The position numbers and the translations under genes are program-made. From an uncultured Muribaculaceae bacterium (GTDB taxonomy: Bacteria > Bacteroidota > Bacteroidia > Bacteroidales > Muribaculaceae): 15,572 nt of DNA. The notes under the pieces were generated by a model, which saw only the letters and a program-made list of their open reading frames with translations, made no database searches and was not told the DNA's origin. This document shows positions 7,462-13,885 of this stretch, piece after piece (position 1 is the first letter of the stretch; the number at the start of each line of letters is the position of its first letter). The stretch is taken from assembly GCA_910579605.1 (NCBI GenBank), contig CAJTUG010000018.1:4065-19636 (forward strand), read 5' to 3'.

Positions 7462-9303
7462 TTAAATGTCTTCCGACGAAACCATCTGCGATTCTGTCAT
7501 TGCTTCAATGGGCTTTTCGCCTTTATTTTGAGAACCGAAAGTTTCCTTTATATTCCAAACTGCAATGGCTCCTAAAGCAAGAAGAACACCGGATATGACA
7601 AGCATGAACACTGTGGCAGGAGCACCATTGGCTTGAGACGGGAAACAACCGAGGATAAGACCGCCAAGAAGTGCTGCTACAATCTGCGGTATTGTTATAG
7701 TGCAGTTGAACAACCCGAGATAAGCACCTATATTTTCGCCGGATAATGCATTTGTGAGTATTGTAAAAGGCATTGAGAGCATTGCAGCCCATGCGCAACC
7801 CATCAAGGCATAGCTAAGGTAAAGCGCATATGCGTTGCTAATAAAGTAGACAGATACAAAACCTACAGCACCAATGAACAAGCTTAGAGAATAAGCCAAT
7901 TTACGGCGACGGAACCATGCAAGAACCACAGCCCAAAGCACAGCAGCGATAGCTTGAACAGCAAGTAGATTACCATTCCAGTCACCTGCATCTTGATATT
8001 GTTTGGATGAAGAATCAAGAATCGTCTTGTAATTCAGGCCTATTTCTTCGGGTGAATTAACTTGTGGTAAAACGGAAGACTGCTCAAGAATATATTCGCC
8101 GGAATTATTGTCTTTTTGAGCTATATGTGCCATGATAAGCTGGGTATCCGATGTAATTAATTCAAGGGCAGACACTGCAACAGCTTTATCAGTAACAGAA
8201 ACGGCATTACCGTCTACAAACAATATGTTACCATTTTGAGCTAAAACACCACCTTGAGGTGAAACTCCTTTTGCCAAGACACCATCGGCCATTAAAGTAT
8301 CGCCATCTAACACGACTGTAGAGGGCTTGCACAATTCACCATCTATTTCTATACCTGCTATAGCTAAACTGCCGTGTTGTATAATAGGAGTTTTATCTGC
8401 AAAAATAAAATTATCATCATATGACTGACCGTTAATTGTTACTCCTGTAACCGATTGCACTGAAGGTGCACCAAAAGCTTGGGAAGCAACGGCATCGGCC
8501 GAATATGTCCACATATAGAGGAACGCGGCCCAACAAAAGAATTGAACGAGACCTACTGTCCAGAATACTTTTGGGGCTTTAGCCAAAAGTTTGAACAAAT
8601 TAACATTTTCTTTTTTGTCTTTATCGCTTACCGAAATACCATGGAATGCCGCATACTCGGCCGGAGGCATTTCCTTTACTTTGGCAAAAGTATATACCAC
8701 ACAGAGCAAGAGGATAAACGCGCCGATATAAAAAGCCCAAGTCACGGTGTCAGGAACTTTACCTGCAGGGGCTGTATTGCTCAGAAACCATGCCAACACA
8801 AATGGTGCCACGTAACCTACAACAGAACCGGCATTGCACAAAAACGATTGTATAGAATAAGCCAACCCTTTCTGCTTCTCATTAACCATATCGCCCACCA
8901 GCATCTTAAACGGCTGCATGGCCATATTGATAGATGTATCAAGAAGCATAAGCATTATAAGACCAAAAATAATAGCCGAAGATATTCCAAGCCCAAAAGA
9001 ACCGGAATTTGGCAAGAGGCACATGACAACGATTGCTACTAATGCACCAATCAACAGATATGGCAGTCTTCGCCCTAAACGAGTCCATGTTCGGTCGCTT
9101 GCGGTGCCGACAATAGGTTGAACAAGAAGTCCCATCAAGGGGGGGAGAATCCAAAAATAACTTAAATCATGTGGGTCTGCACCGATAGTAGAAAAGATGC
9201 GGCTCACTTGAGAACTTTGAAGAGCATAGGCAATCTGGACACCGAAAAAGCCGAAGCTAAGGTTCCATAATTTCCAAAATCCTAAATCACGTTGTTCCTT
9301 CAT
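7462..9303 (-). CDS. MFS transporter, SLC45/GPH-like (probable glycoside:cation symporter) with large periplasmic insert
   Basis: This is a 613-residue inner-membrane transporter with about twelve membrane helices (roughly residues 15-35, 48-68, 81-99, 103-124, 152-174, 188-207, 246-268, 444-464, 470-488, 492-515, 525-552, 563-585). The N-terminus (F-W-K-L-W-N-L-S-F-G-F-F-G) and the loop motif D-R-T-W-T-R-L-G-R-R-L-P-Y (residues 70-82) resemble the sucrose/maltose-type carriers of the SLC45 and GPH group, so a sugar or glycoside taken up with a cation is the likely substrate, by inference. Unusually, residues about 270-443 form a hydrophilic loop between helices 7 and 8, predicted periplasmic, rich in short beta-like segments around D-G and N-G turns; common members have only a short loop here. 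It follows nfo by 32 bases and precedes sdaA. The ATG at 9303 is the first start and fits the family N-terminus. Confidence 0.88.
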   Translation of the reverse strand: MKEQRDLGFWKLWNLSFGFFGVQIAYALQSSQVSRIFSTIGADPHDLSYFWILPPLMGLLVQPIVGTASDRTWTRLGRRLPYLLIGALVAIVVMCLLPNSGSFGLGISSAIIFGLIMLMLLDTSINMAMQPFKMLVGDMVNEKQKGLAYSIQSFLCNAGSVVGYVAPFVLAWFLSNTAPAGKVPDTVTWAFYIGAFILLLCVVYTFAKVKEMPPAEYAAFHGISVSDKDKKENVNLFKLLAKAPKVFWTVGLVQFFCWAAFLYMWTYSADAVASQAFGAPSVQSVTGVTINGQSYDDNFIFADKTPIIQHGSLAIAGIEIDGELCKPSTVVLDGDTLMADGVLAKGVSPQGGVLAQNGNILFVDGNAVSVTDKAVAVSALELITSDTQLIMAHIAQKDNNSGEYILEQSSVLPQVNSPEEIGLNYKTILDSSSKQYQDAGDWNGNLLAVQAIAAVLWAVVLAWFRRRKLAYSLSLFIGAVGFVSVYFISNAYALYLSYALMGCAWAAMLSMPFTILTNALSGENIGAYLGLFNCTITIPQIVAALLGGLILGCFPSQANGAPATVFMLVISGVLLALGAIAVWNIKETFGSQNKGEKPIEAMTESQMVSSEDI

Positions 9304-9335
9304 GGCTTAGTTAGGGTATTATTATTTAAAAGTTA

Positions 9336-10184
9336 CTAATTTTCTGTCATTGAATATAGTAATGATATCTCTTCAGCCCAATTTTCGGGATTTGGAGTTT
9401 CAAGAATCAAAGGGATGTTGTCAAATCGTTTGTCGGCCATTAGCAAACAAAAAAAGTCAATACCGATTGTCCCTTTCCCTATGGGCGAATGGCGATCTAT
9501 TCTGGAGCCAGCCTGCCGGAGCGCATCGTTCAGATGCATTCCTTTGAGGTAAGAAAATCCGACGGTACTGTCAAATTCATCCCACAATTTTTTGTAATTA
9601 TCAGTATCCGATAAATCGTATCCTGACGCCATGGCATGACAAGTGTCTATACAGACACCTATTCTACTTTTATCTTCTACATGGCATATAATTTCTGCAA
9701 GCTGCTCAAAAGTAAATCCGACATTACTGCCTTGTCCAGCAGTATTCTCAATAACGGCTGTAACTGAATCGGTATCGGCAAGACAACGGTTGATAGATTC
9801 TGCAACTGTGCGCAGACATTCTTCCAGAGATACTTGTTTTAAATGTGAACCAGGATGAAAATTCAGGCGGGTCAACCCCAAAGCTTTACATCTTTTAAGC
9901 TCATCGACAAAAGTTTTCCTTGACATACTTAATTTCCGGGCATCCGGAGAGCCAAGATTAACTACAAATGCCGAATGAGGGAGGATGCACTGGTCGGGAG
10001 TATACCCATATTGGCTACAACGCCTGCGGAACGTCTCAATATCAGCTTCGCTATAAGCAGGCGAAGACCATTTCAACGGGTCCACAAGATTGAATGCAAA
10101 CGCTTTAGCTCCCAAAAGACGTGCTTCTTCGGGTGCAATGCTAACCAGCGGCGTTGCCGATACGTGTGCTCCAATGAATTTCAT
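9336..10184 (-). CDS. nfo: endonuclease IV (AP endonuclease)
   Basis: Nfo cleaves the DNA backbone 5' to abasic sites and removes 3'-blocking groups during base excision repair, using three zinc ions. The 282-residue protein has all nine expected ligands: His70, His110, Glu146, Asp180, His183, His217, Asp230, His232 and Glu262, each one position later than in the E. coli enzyme as I recall it. Motifs include N-F-H-P-G-S-H, E-N-T-A-G-Q-G and H-L-N-D. I chose ATG 10184 because it gives the standard M-K-x-I-G-A-H-V-S-A N-terminus; an upstream TTG at 10211 would start inside the predicted promoter. An AAGG stands a few bases before the ATG. It is the first gene of a probable minus-strand unit with the MFS transporter 32 bases downstream, and is divergent from the ECF S component gene. 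Confidence 0.97.
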   Translation of the reverse strand: MKFIGAHVSATPLVSIAPEEARLLGAKAFAFNLVDPLKWSSPAYSEADIETFRRRCSQYGYTPDQCILPHSAFVVNLGSPDARKLSMSRKTFVDELKRCKALGLTRLNFHPGSHLKQVSLEECLRTVAESINRCLADTDSVTAVIENTAGQGSNVGFTFEQLAEIICHVEDKSRIGVCIDTCHAMASGYDLSDTDNYKKLWDEFDSTVGFSYLKGMHLNDALRQAGSRIDRHSPIGKGTIGIDFFCLLMADKRFDNIPLILETPNPENWAEEISLLYSMTEN

Positions 10185-10208
10185 TAACCTTGATATCACA
10201 AATTTTCG

Positions 10209-10216
10209 CAAATATA
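10209..10216 (-). promoter_or_regulatory. -7 box of the nfo promoter
   Basis: The minus strand reads TATATTTG (10216-10209), an exact match to the Bacteroidetes TAnnTTTG box, 24 bases before the nfo ATG. The -33 position carries only a weak TTC-like match. Initiation here gives a leader of under 25 bases and rules out the upstream TTG start. Confidence 0.6.
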
Positions 10217-10276
10217 CTAATTATTTCCCGGTTAAGAAGCATTTTTTGAATATTTTTGAAAAAAAGAATCGCAGGG

Positions 10277-10308
10277 TTGTGCCAGTTCAACAAAATGATT
10301 TATATTTG
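10277..10308 (+). promoter_or_regulatory. Bacteroidetes-type promoter for the ECF S component gene
   Basis: TTGT at 10277-10280 is followed after 20 bases by TATATTTG at 10301-10308, which fits the -33/-7 pattern. It points away from the nfo promoter about 90 bases to the left and leaves a leader of about 70 bases before the ATG at 10385, longer than for other genes here. Confidence 0.68.
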
Positions 10309-10313
10309 CACAG

Positions 10314-10355
10314 AAATCTTCCGTTTGGCACATACCAGTGTTTTCATGAAGATTT
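10314..10355 (+). promoter_or_regulatory. possible structured leader of the ECF S component mRNA
   Basis: An 8-bp perfect stem, AAATCTTC (10314-10321) with GAAGATTT (10348-10355), encloses a 26-base loop. Inside the loop TGG/CCA (10326-10328 with 10335-10337) and CAC/GTG (10329-10331 with 10338-10340) interleave in a pseudoknot-like order. The stem is AT-rich and the inner pairings are only 3 bp, so chance is a real possibility. It matches no riboswitch class I know. Confidence 0.3.
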
Positions 10356-10384
10356 AAAAATACAATATAACGACTCTATTAAAT

Positions 10385-10906
10385 ATGCAGAAAACTATTA
10401 CGGTCAATTCTTTGCCATTCAATTCTATCAAGACGTATGCTGTGGCGTCTATGTTTATCGCTGCAAACATAATTTTGCCACAAACTGTCCATCTCTTTCC
10501 TGGTGCAGGTCATATATGGCTACCAATATACCTATTCACACTTGTAGGAGCTTATGTTTTTGGATGGAGAGTAGGCATAATAACAGCATTAGCGTCTCCT
10601 CTGATAAACAGCATATTTGGAATGCCTCCGGTAGAAGCATTACCTTCAATACTTATGAAATCCGTGCTTTTGGGTGTATTTGCCGGATATGCATCGGAAA
10701 AATTCAGGAAAGTATCTGTTTCTAAACTTGCTATAGTAGTTTTAGCCTACCAAACGATAGGTACTCTTGGAGAATGGGCTATTTCAGGAAGTTTTGAATA
10801 TGCAAGTGCCGATTTCCGCATGGGTATCCCCGGAATGCTTTTGCAAATCTTTGGCGGGTTGGCTATAATAAAAGCATTGACCTCAAAGACTACCGACAGA
10901 TTATAA
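10385..10906 (+). CDS. ECF transporter S component-like membrane protein
   Basis: This 173-residue hydrophobic protein has about five or six membrane helices (near residues 18-36, 44-58, 60-76, 84-103, 112-133 and 148-165). The segment around F-I-A-A-N-I-I-L-P-Q (24-33) and W-L-P-I-Y-L-F-T-L-V-G-A-Y (45-57) resembles substrate-specific subunits of energy-coupling factor vitamin transporters annotated in Bacteroidetes. Such subunits bind a vitamin or precursor and rely on a shared EcfA/EcfT energising module, which is not in this window. The substrate cannot be assigned. The ATG at 10385 is the first in frame and is preceded by an AT-rich leader without a clear Shine-Dalgarno sequence, as is usual in the group. 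It is monocistronic or nearly so: its own promoter lies at 10277-10308 and a weak hairpin follows. Confidence 0.78.
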   Translation: MQKTITVNSLPFNSIKTYAVASMFIAANIILPQTVHLFPGAGHIWLPIYLFTLVGAYVFGWRVGIITALASPLINSIFGMPPVEALPSILMKSVLLGVFAGYASEKFRKVSVSKLAIVVLAYQTIGTLGEWAISGSFEYASADFRMGIPGMLLQIFGGLAIIKALTSKTTDRL

Positions 10907-10922
10907 TAACAAAAGATAAAGC

Positions 10923-10947
10923 GGCTTAATATGGCCATTAAGTCTTT
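10923..10947 (+). terminator. weak terminator-like hairpin after the ECF S component gene
   Basis: GGCTTAAT (10923-10930) pairs with ATTAAGTC (10937-10944), with one G-U wobble, around a 6-base loop, followed by TTT and then an A-rich run. It lies 16 bases after the stop codon. The stem is AT-rich and the T-tract short, so it is only a candidate. Confidence 0.4.
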
Positions 10948-10978
10948 CATAAAAATTTAAGAAAAAAGTTGGCTAAAA

Positions 10979-11011
10979 TTTGCATTTTTACATGCATTGT
11001 TGCTATCTTCG
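10979..11011 (+). promoter_or_regulatory. Bacteroidetes-type promoter for the acidic-tail protein and downstream genes
   Basis: TTTG at 10979-10982 is followed after 21 bases by TATCTTCG at 11004-11011, a near match to TAnnTTTG. It would start transcription about 40 bases before the ATG at 11057 and could serve the co-directional genes through the HD-domain gene. Confidence 0.6.
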
Positions 11012-11056
11012 CAGTGTAAAAAAAAAGAATATTTCCGCATATCATTTTTCAAGAAT

Positions 11057-11602
11057 ATGATCTTCAATTTCCGAATAGTTTCCGACGAGGTCGACAATTT
11101 CAAACGCGAAATAAAAATCGACGCAACCGGTACCTTTTTAGATTTAAAAAACGCGATTTGTGATTCTATAGGTTACGAAAAGAACCGTATGTGTTCGTTC
11201 TTTCTCTGCAATGAAGATTGGGAAAAAGAAAAAGAAATAACATATGAGGACATGGGGTCCGATCCAGATCAAGACGTGTGGCTGATGGACGAGTCGGTTC
11301 TTGGTGATTTTATAGATGACGACGGGCAGAAATTACTGTTTGTGTTTGATTATATGACCGAACGGGCTTTCTTTATTGAGATGACCGAACTGATTACTGG
11401 CCGAACTTTGCAGGATCCCTACTGTTCGCTCAGCCTTGGGCAAGCACCCCCACAAGACATGGATCTTGATGAGTTTGATGCCAAAATTGATGCCAAGAAT
11501 GCTGCCTCCATTGATGATATGGACGAGGATTTCTATGGTTCGGACGAATTCAACGCTGATGAGTTTGACGCCGAAGGTTTTGATGAAATGACATTTGACT
11601 AA
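11057..11602 (+). CDS. PRiA4_ORF3-like protein with acidic C-terminal tail
   Basis: This 181-residue protein resembles the plasmid pRiA4b ORF-3-like family (also labelled IS1096 passenger TnpR-like) that is common in Bacteroidetes; its biochemical role is not known. Residues 1-130 carry the conserved F-R-I-x-S-D-E-V, L-x-A/N-I-x-D-S-I-G-Y, F-F-L-C-N-E-D-W-E and V-F-D-Y-M-T-E-R-A-F-F segments. From residue 134 to the end it is strongly acidic, with about 20 Asp or Glu in 48 positions and repeated D-E-F / D-E-G-F patterns. There is no signal peptide or membrane segment, so it is probably cytoplasmic. Despite the family label, no transposase or terminal repeat is nearby. I chose ATG 11057 over an in-frame TTG at 10997, because the promoter's -7 box lies inside that extension. 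The cardiolipin synthase gene begins 33 bases after its stop. Confidence 0.75.
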   Translation: MIFNFRIVSDEVDNFKREIKIDATGTFLDLKNAICDSIGYEKNRMCSFFLCNEDWEKEKEITYEDMGSDPDQDVWLMDESVLGDFIDDDGQKLLFVFDYMTERAFFIEMTELITGRTLQDPYCSLSLGQAPPQDMDLDEFDAKIDAKNAASIDDMDEDFYGSDEFNADEFDAEGFDEMTFD

Positions 11603-11608
11603 GATTAA

Positions 11609-11622
11609 GAGGCAGTTGCCTC
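11609..11622 (+). other. short palindrome between the PRiA4_ORF3-like and cls genes
   Basis: GAGGCA (11609-11614) and TGCCTC (11617-11622) form a 6-bp hairpin with a minimal loop, 7 bases after the upstream stop codon. The following bases are T-rich but interrupted. It could be a weak attenuator or a protein-binding palindrome, or mean nothing. Confidence 0.3.
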
Positions 11623-11635
11623 ATATTTATACCAG

Positions 11636-13102
11636 ATGTTTGATGCTATTGCTTCCTTTTTTTCTTCAGGATGGTTTTATACCATCTTGATATGGTTGGC
11701 GATAGCTTCAACGCTGATTATCATTATAATAATAATATCAGAGAACCGAAACCCAGTGAAATCCCTCGCATGGGTTACGGTTCTTCTTTTATTGCCATTT
11801 GTAGGATTAATACTTTACCTATTTTTCGGCCGAAATATCAAAAATACCCGAATGATATCGCGTCGCAACAGAAGAAAACTGCGAAAAGCCGAGAAAAGGT
11901 CTAATATCGAAATTTCCAATCTTGATCTTTCGCTTCAATCTGTTCAGCTGATAAATCTGGCGCGCTCTATGACGCGAGCGCAATTTTATTATCCAAATAG
12001 CGTTGAGGTCTACACCGACGGAGCTAATAAATTTTCCCAACTTGAACGCGATTTGGAAAATGCACAAAATTTCATCCATATACAATATTACATTTTTTCC
12101 GATGATGATTTGGGTCAACGAGTAGCCTCGATATTAGAACGGAAAGCAAAACAGGGAGTTAGAGTTAAGCTTATATATGACCACGTTGGCTCTTTCGGTA
12201 CTTCCAATAAATTTTTTAAACGTCTTAGAGCTGCAGGGATTGAAGCTCATCCGTTTTTTAAAGTTACTTTCCCACAGCTTGGTACACGTATAAATTGGAG
12301 AAACCACCGTAAACTTGTTGTTATCGACGGCCGCTTGGCATATCTTGGTGGCATGAATGTTGCTCAGAGATATATCGACGGCGGTAAATCGTTTAATAAA
12401 TGGCGTGATACCCATGTACGTTTAACAGGAGCGATTGTTAAAGCCGTGAATTATTCTTTTGCAGTAGATTGGAATTTTATGGGGGGCCCGCTTATAGATG
12501 ATGCCTTTGCAGAGCCAGATAATTATGCAACGCCTGGAGCAAATGCCATAAGCAATGTGGGAGCACAACTTTTAGTATCAGGCCCGACATCGCAATGGAG
12601 TAACATAGCATTTTCTTTTCAAAAAGCTATTTCAATGGCAAGGAAAAGAGTATTTATTCAAACTCCCTATTTCTTACCGACAGAAGCGTTGCTCAAAGCA
12701 CTTCAGACGGCAGCGCTCGCACATATAGATGTGAGAATAATGTTGCCGGCAAAGAGCGATTCTACAATGCTCACTTACGCTTCGGCGTCGTATATAGCCG
12801 AATGCCTGCGTTCGGGAATCAAATTTTATCTTTATCGTGAAGGTATGCTCCATTCCAAGACTATAATAATCGACGATGAGATTGTGAGTATAGGCTCCAC
12901 AAATTTTGATTTCCGCAGTTTTGACTATAATTTTGAATCAAATATCTTTTTCTATAGCCGTGATTTTAATGCCAAGATGCTTGAAATTTTCCGGCACGAC
13001 ATTTCAAATTGCAATCGTGTGCTCGCCGACAACTGGAGAAAACGGCCTCTTGGCAATAAAATAGCGGAATCAATACTCAGACTTCTAAGCCCGGTATTAT
13101 GA
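11636..13102 (+). CDS. cls: cardiolipin synthase, ClsA type (phospholipase D superfamily)
   Basis: Cardiolipin synthase joins two phosphatidylglycerol molecules at the inner membrane to give cardiolipin and glycerol. The 488-residue protein has two N-terminal membrane helices (about residues 13-34 and 44-65, with N-R-N-P-V-K-S-L-A-W between them, the PLDc_N signature), a basic stretch at 67-90, and two HKD catalytic motifs: His224-Lys226-Asp231 in H-R-K-L-V-V-I-D and His406-Lys408-Asp413 in H-S-K-T-I-I-I-D. Each is followed by the usual G-G-M-N or G-S-T-N-F-D segment. Length and architecture are normal for ClsA. The ATG at 11636 is 33 bases after the PRiA4_ORF3-like gene, and the stop overlaps the start of the HD-domain gene as ATGA, so these genes are probably co-transcribed. 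Catalytic residues are intact. Confidence 0.94.
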   Translation: MFDAIASFFSSGWFYTILIWLAIASTLIIIIIIISENRNPVKSLAWVTVLLLLPFVGLILYLFFGRNIKNTRMISRRNRRKLRKAEKRSNIEISNLDLSLQSVQLINLARSMTRAQFYYPNSVEVYTDGANKFSQLERDLENAQNFIHIQYYIFSDDDLGQRVASILERKAKQGVRVKLIYDHVGSFGTSNKFFKRLRAAGIEAHPFFKVTFPQLGTRINWRNHRKLVVIDGRLAYLGGMNVAQRYIDGGKSFNKWRDTHVRLTGAIVKAVNYSFAVDWNFMGGPLIDDAFAEPDNYATPGANAISNVGAQLLVSGPTSQWSNIAFSFQKAISMARKRVFIQTPYFLPTEALLKALQTAALAHIDVRIMLPAKSDSTMLTYASASYIAECLRSGIKFYLYREGMLHSKTIIIDDEIVSIGSTNFDFRSFDYNFESNIFFYSRDFNAKMLEIFRHDISNCNRVLADNWRKRPLGNKIAESILRLLSPVL

Positions 13103-13716
13103 ATAATAACGAAACTAATGAATTTCAAAGCCGATTCTGTCAGTTGCTCCGCGCCACAAATCGCGAAAATATTGAATATGTTATAGAAGACCTTGAGGAT
13201 TTGGGGTTTTTCCAAGCTCCGGCATCGTCTCAAGGTCACGGTTCTTTCCCTGGTGGCCTTGTTGAACATTCTCTCAATGTTTACGATACCGCAATAGTAA
13301 TCCGCGACCAAATGGTAAAAATGCGTCCAGACTTGGCCTCTAAACTCAACGACGATTCTATTGCTATCGCCGCCCTACTCCATGATGTGTGTAAAGCTGA
13401 TTTTTATGTACTCACAAAGAAAAAGCGTAAAAACGAGATAGGAATCTACGAAATCCAAGAGGCATACGAGATTCACGACGAACGTTTTCCGATAGGACAC
13501 GGGGAAAAATCTGTGATGCAGATACTACGCTCAGGTCTTGACATTACCGAAGACGAGATGTGTGCAATAAGATGGCATATGGGTCCTTGGAATCTTTCGC
13601 GCGACGATGAAAGATTTTATCGTCAGGCAGGTAAAAACTCTCCCCTCCCCTCTCTCATCCATGCAGCCGACTCTTTAGCAGCTTCCATGTTGGAACGCCC
13701 TGCGCAAAATAAGTGA
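13099..13716 (+). CDS. HD-domain protein, putative metal-dependent phosphohydrolase
   Basis: This 205-residue soluble protein has the HD superfamily metal-binding pattern: His57 in G-G-L-V-E-H-S, His95-Asp96 in A-L-L-H-D-V-C-K-A, His134 in G-H-G-E-K-S, His160 in R-W-H-M-G and Asp191 in H-A-A-D-S-L. A five-histidine/aspartate set of this kind fits a phosphohydrolase acting on nucleotides or phosphodiesters, but the substrate is not known and I do not assign one. Its ATG overlaps the cls stop codon in the four bases ATGA at 13099-13102, which usually means translational coupling. It ends the operon: a strong intrinsic terminator follows 28 bases after its stop. No membrane segment or signal peptide is visible. 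Confidence 0.85.
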   Translation: MNNNETNEFQSRFCQLLRATNRENIEYVIEDLEDLGFFQAPASSQGHGSFPGGLVEHSLNVYDTAIVIRDQMVKMRPDLASKLNDDSIAIAALLHDVCKADFYVLTKKKRKNEIGIYEIQEAYEIHDERFPIGHGEKSVMQILRSGLDITEDEMCAIRWHMGPWNLSRDDERFYRQAGKNSPLPSLIHAADSLAASMLERPAQNK

Positions 13717-13744
13717 AAAATAGTCATACGATTTGTTTCATGTC

Positions 13745-13772
13745 AAGACATCGCCTATGCGATGTCTTTTTT
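13745..13772 (+). terminator. intrinsic terminator of the cls operon
   Basis: AAGACATCGC (13745-13754) pairs perfectly with GCGATGTCTT (13759-13768) around a 4-base loop (CTAT) and runs into six consecutive T residues (13767-13772). It is a textbook Rho-independent terminator placed just after the HD-domain gene. Confidence 0.92.
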
Positions 13773-13817
13773 CTTATATAAAATGTCTTGAATGTTGCAT
13801 CTATTTCGCACTTTATA

Positions 13818-13850
13818 TTTGCTTTAGGGTGCTGAAAATTAGTATATTTG
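13818..13850 (+). promoter_or_regulatory. promoter of the hybrid two-component sensor gene
   Basis: TATATTTG occurs twice, at 13814-13821 and 13843-13850. The TTTG of the first copy lies 21 bases before the second, so it can act as the -33 box for the second copy's -7 box. The sensor ATG is 36 bases after the second copy. The first copy could be a separate -7 box, but its own -33 region is poor. Confidence 0.65.
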
Positions 13851-13885
13851 CGAAATAATTGTCACATTTTCATCTACCTTGAATC

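Noticed and set aside
8479..9042. A 187-codon plus-strand frame opposite the MFS gene.
   Set aside because: It is rich in Cys, His and Arg with no motif, as expected of the complement of a membrane protein gene.
10185..10211. Nine-codon TTG-started extension of nfo.
   Set aside because: It overlaps the predicted -7 box and adds residues absent from other endonuclease IV proteins.
10090..10725. A 211-codon plus-strand frame overlapping nfo and the ECF S component gene.
   Set aside because: It is out of frame with the ECF gene, spans the nfo promoter, has no family resemblance and is cysteine-rich in the manner of a shifted frame.
10997..11056. Twenty-codon TTG-started extension of the PRiA4_ORF3-like protein.
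   Set aside because: It contains the predicted -7 box and is not part of the conserved family start.
11057..11602. Possibility that the PRiA4_ORF3/TnpR-like protein marks an insertion sequence.
   Set aside because: No transposase, terminal inverted repeats or target duplication were seen around it; the neighbours are ordinary chromosomal genes.
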